Positions 5,368 through 6,726 of a DNA stretch of 6,726 nt are shown one piece after another (the first letter of the stretch is position 1; the number at the start of each line of letters is the position of its first letter). The notes below the pieces were generated by a model. That model made no database searches. It was given only the letters and a program-made list of their open reading frames with translations, and was not told the DNA's origin. This DNA comes from CBDHHC01 sp050633205 (GTDB taxonomy: Bacteria; Pseudomonadota; Alphaproteobacteria; Rhizobiales; CBDHHC01). The position numbers and the translations under genes are program-made. The stretch is from positions 1 to 6,726 of the forward strand of contig JBOEGA010000233.1 in assembly GCA_050633205.1 (NCBI GenBank). Reading direction: 5' to 3'.

Positions 5368-6217
5368 ATGTTCTTTTTATGGAGATACAAATGTTTTAAC
5401 GCGCAATGGATATAGGAAAATTAGATCTATCAAAGCCAATAAGGATTTTGTTTGGGCAAGAAATGAATACACAGGTAAAATGGATTGGAAGCGAGTATTA
5501 GGCCAAAATTACAGCAAATACGATCATAGGCTTCATATTACTATCCGTGATATGATTTCAGGGGAAATTCAAACTATAGTATCTAATAGGATTCACCGCT
5601 TTTACGTTTCAAAAGGTTCTGTCTCATTACAATTAGTTGTGAACTCTTCAGGCATGACCAAAGGAACAAATGCGACGGGGAAATGGATTGAAGCACAGTA
5701 TCTGAAACCGGGGTATCGATTGTTAAATGGTGATGCCAGCCATTCAGAGATAATCTCTGTCAAACTTGAGAAAAAAAACTTAACCGCGTACAATTTACAT
5801 GTTGACGGATTTCATACGTTTTTTGTGCGTGGTGCTGCGAATGAGAACGCTAAGCCTGTTTGGGTGCATAATCACTGTCATCAAATTGATATAGTAATAA
5901 AAAAATTTAGAGGACAAAATTTTAAGTTTGGCGGCAACGTTTTTAAACTGGATAAGAAAGGCTTAAAACACATTTTGACTCGTCATCACCCAAATTACTG
6001 GGATAAGACTTCCAAGCCAAAACAAACATTCTTTTCCAAGAAAATGTCTGTGAAAGACATTGAAAATGCTATCAAGAGCGTTATGAAACAAAATAGAGCA
6101 ACTTTGCTTTCAAGTTCTGGCACTAGAGAAGTTTATCAAATAGAAGGATCATATAAGGGAACTAAATATGTTCTAGGAGTAAATCAAGGACGTATTGGTC
6201 AATTTTACCCAAAATAG
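5345..6217 (+). CDS. C-terminal half of the toxin: HINT self-processing domain plus EndoU-like ribonuclease
   Basis: The frame runs from 5345 to TAG 6217; numbering here starts at its GTG, but the real start is probably ATG 4561. Residues 9-176 form a HINT (intein/hedgehog-like) domain of the polymorphic-toxin type: Cys9 in CSFYGDTNVLTRNGYRKI, the TIVSNRIH block ending in His84, then YNLHVDGFHTFFV and the terminal VWVHN with His175-Asn176. These residues would drive autocleavage that frees the tail. Residues 177-290 form the toxin: GLKHILTRHHPNYW (His209, His214, His215), KPKQTFF, a helix MSVKDIENAIKSV, then VYQIEG and GRIGQFYP with Tyr288. This order of His, His, Lys and a final Tyr-Pro fits bacterial EndoU-like (BECR-fold) RNases, which cut RNA; another BECR RNase is the main alternative. 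It lacks its own ribosome site and depends on the front half. The immunity-position gene follows 15 bases later. Confidence 0.75.
   Translation: MMXKICIKCSFYGDTNVLTRNGYRKIRSIKANKDFVWARNEYTGKMDWKRVLGQNYSKYDHRLHITIRDMISGEIQTIVSNRIHRFYVSKGSVSLQLVVNSSGMTKGTNATGKWIEAQYLKPGYRLLNGDASHSEIISVKLEKKNLTAYNLHVDGFHTFFVRGAANENAKPVWVHNHCHQIDIVIKKFRGQNFKFGGNVFKLDKKGLKHILTRHHPNYWDKTSKPKQTFFSKKMSVKDIENAIKSVMKQNRATLLSSSGTREVYQIEGSYKGTKYVLGVNQGRIGQFYPK
5351..5352. other. Two ambiguous bases (NN) at a frame break
   Basis: The bases are unresolved exactly where the reading frame shifts between the two toxin halves. With one base here instead of two, the codons read through as Ser-Cys-Asp-X-Lys-Ile-Cys-Ile-Lys-Cys into the HINT domain, and 4561-6217 encodes 551 residues without a stop. 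This favours an assembly or basecalling artefact, or a scaffold join, over a real mutation. Confidence 0.85.
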
Positions 6218-6232
6218 AGAAGATAAAAGCGC

Positions 6233-6682
6233 ATGATAACGGTTAATTCATTTCTAAAAAATGGGAAGATCTTTGTACCAATTGAAACATTCAATGATCG
6301 TATAAAAGATCCACAATACATTGAGGGTGCTATTGAATTAACTGTTCATAATATCAGATTAATTGATATGTCAATGTGGGATTATATTGATCAGCTGTGG
6401 TCATATATAGCTCAAGGCTTGAATGATATTTATAATAATAATGATTTTAGTACATATTTTCCTGATCAGCCAATCAAACTTTCATTTACATTAATAAACA
6501 CAACTCAATTACAAGTAGAATTATCCTGCAATAAAGAAACTGTTGTAATTGTTAGTAAAGAAGAGTTTATTTCAGAGGTATCAAAAGCAGCAAAGCTATT
6601 TTTTCGTTCACTATCAGAGATTGTTCCTGAAAATAGAAGTGCGTATTCTGAGATAATCTCTAATCTGGAAAAAATAAAATAG
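6233..6682 (+). CDS. Candidate immunity protein for the EndoU-like toxin
   Basis: A 149-residue protein with no signal peptide and no membrane segment, so cytosolic. It directly follows the toxin gene (15-base gap, same strand, weak GAGA-type ribosome site), the standard immunity position in polymorphic-toxin loci. It is mixed alpha/beta: strands around residues 3-17 and 31-46, an aromatic-rich helix (MSMWDYIDQLWSYIAQGL, about 46-63), DFSTYFPDQPIKLSFTL, further strands, and a C-terminal helix (about 110-130). I have a faint memory of similar YIEGAIEL and WDYIDQLW proteins beside toxins but cannot name a family. The coding DNA is very A/T-rich, a common sign of recently acquired toxin cargo. 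A cytosolic protein suits neutralising an RNase in the producer's own cytoplasm. Function is inferred from position, not from sequence. Confidence 0.65.
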   Translation: MITVNSFLKNGKIFVPIETFNDRIKDPQYIEGAIELTVHNIRLIDMSMWDYIDQLWSYIAQGLNDIYNNNDFSTYFPDQPIKLSFTLINTTQLQVELSCNKETVVIVSKEEFISEVSKAAKLFFRSLSEIVPENRSAYSEIISNLEKIK

Positions 6683-6726
6683 AATAAAACAAAATACAGT
6701 AGAGTAATATGTACTAGCCTCGACAA

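Noticed and set aside
6505..6726. - strand frame opposite the immunity-position gene, running to the right edge
   Set aside because: Mostly antisense to a better supported gene, with composition as expected for an A/T-rich shadow.

Overview
The window reads as accessory DNA, most likely plasmid or integrated mobilizable-element DNA, from an alphaproteobacterium. Acetobacteraceae is my best guess. This rests on the resemblance, from memory, of the HINT domain and the relaxase to proteins of that group; no search was run. No rRNA, tRNA, CRISPR array, transposase or insertion sequence was seen.

Left block (1-1668, + strand): the last 21 codons of an upstream gene, an unrecognised 95-codon ORF that starts inside that gene's stop codon, a 78-residue ribbon-helix-helix protein, and a 353-residue membrane protein. 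The membrane protein has four predicted membrane segments, a long helical loop and a C-terminal winged-helix-like segment. These are tightly packed and probably one operon. A textbook-looking intrinsic terminator hairpin sits inside the 95-codon ORF.

Middle block (1669-3429, - strand): a two-gene mobilization operon, a MobC-like ribbon-helix-helix accessory protein (TTG start) followed 3 bases later by a MobA/VirD2-like relaxase. The relaxase has a clear three-histidine metal motif but no tyrosine near its N terminus. The relaxase and the membrane-protein gene converge with zero bases between their stop codons, across a hairpin.

Right block (3514-6682): base composition falls toward the right end (14 G/C of 60 at 6421-6480, against 28 of 60 at 901-960). 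On the - strand lies a secreted Amidase_3-type peptidoglycan amidase. Divergent from it, on the + strand, is an exported polymorphic toxin: hydrophobic N terminus, Arg/Gln/Lys-rich coiled region, HINT self-processing domain and C-terminal EndoU-like ribonuclease. It is followed 15 bases later by a small cytosolic-looking protein in the immunity position. The toxin is split into two overlapping frames exactly at two ambiguous bases (NN, 5351-5352). Replacing NN with a single base gives one uninterrupted 551-residue protein, so it is probably one intact gene with an assembly error.

Putting it together (inference): a mobilizable element carries an interbacterial-competition cargo in which a wall-cutting amidase may help an exported RNase toxin cross the envelope, while the last gene protects the producer. 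No T6SS, Rhs, two-partner or LXG delivery marker is visible in the window, so the export route is unexplained.
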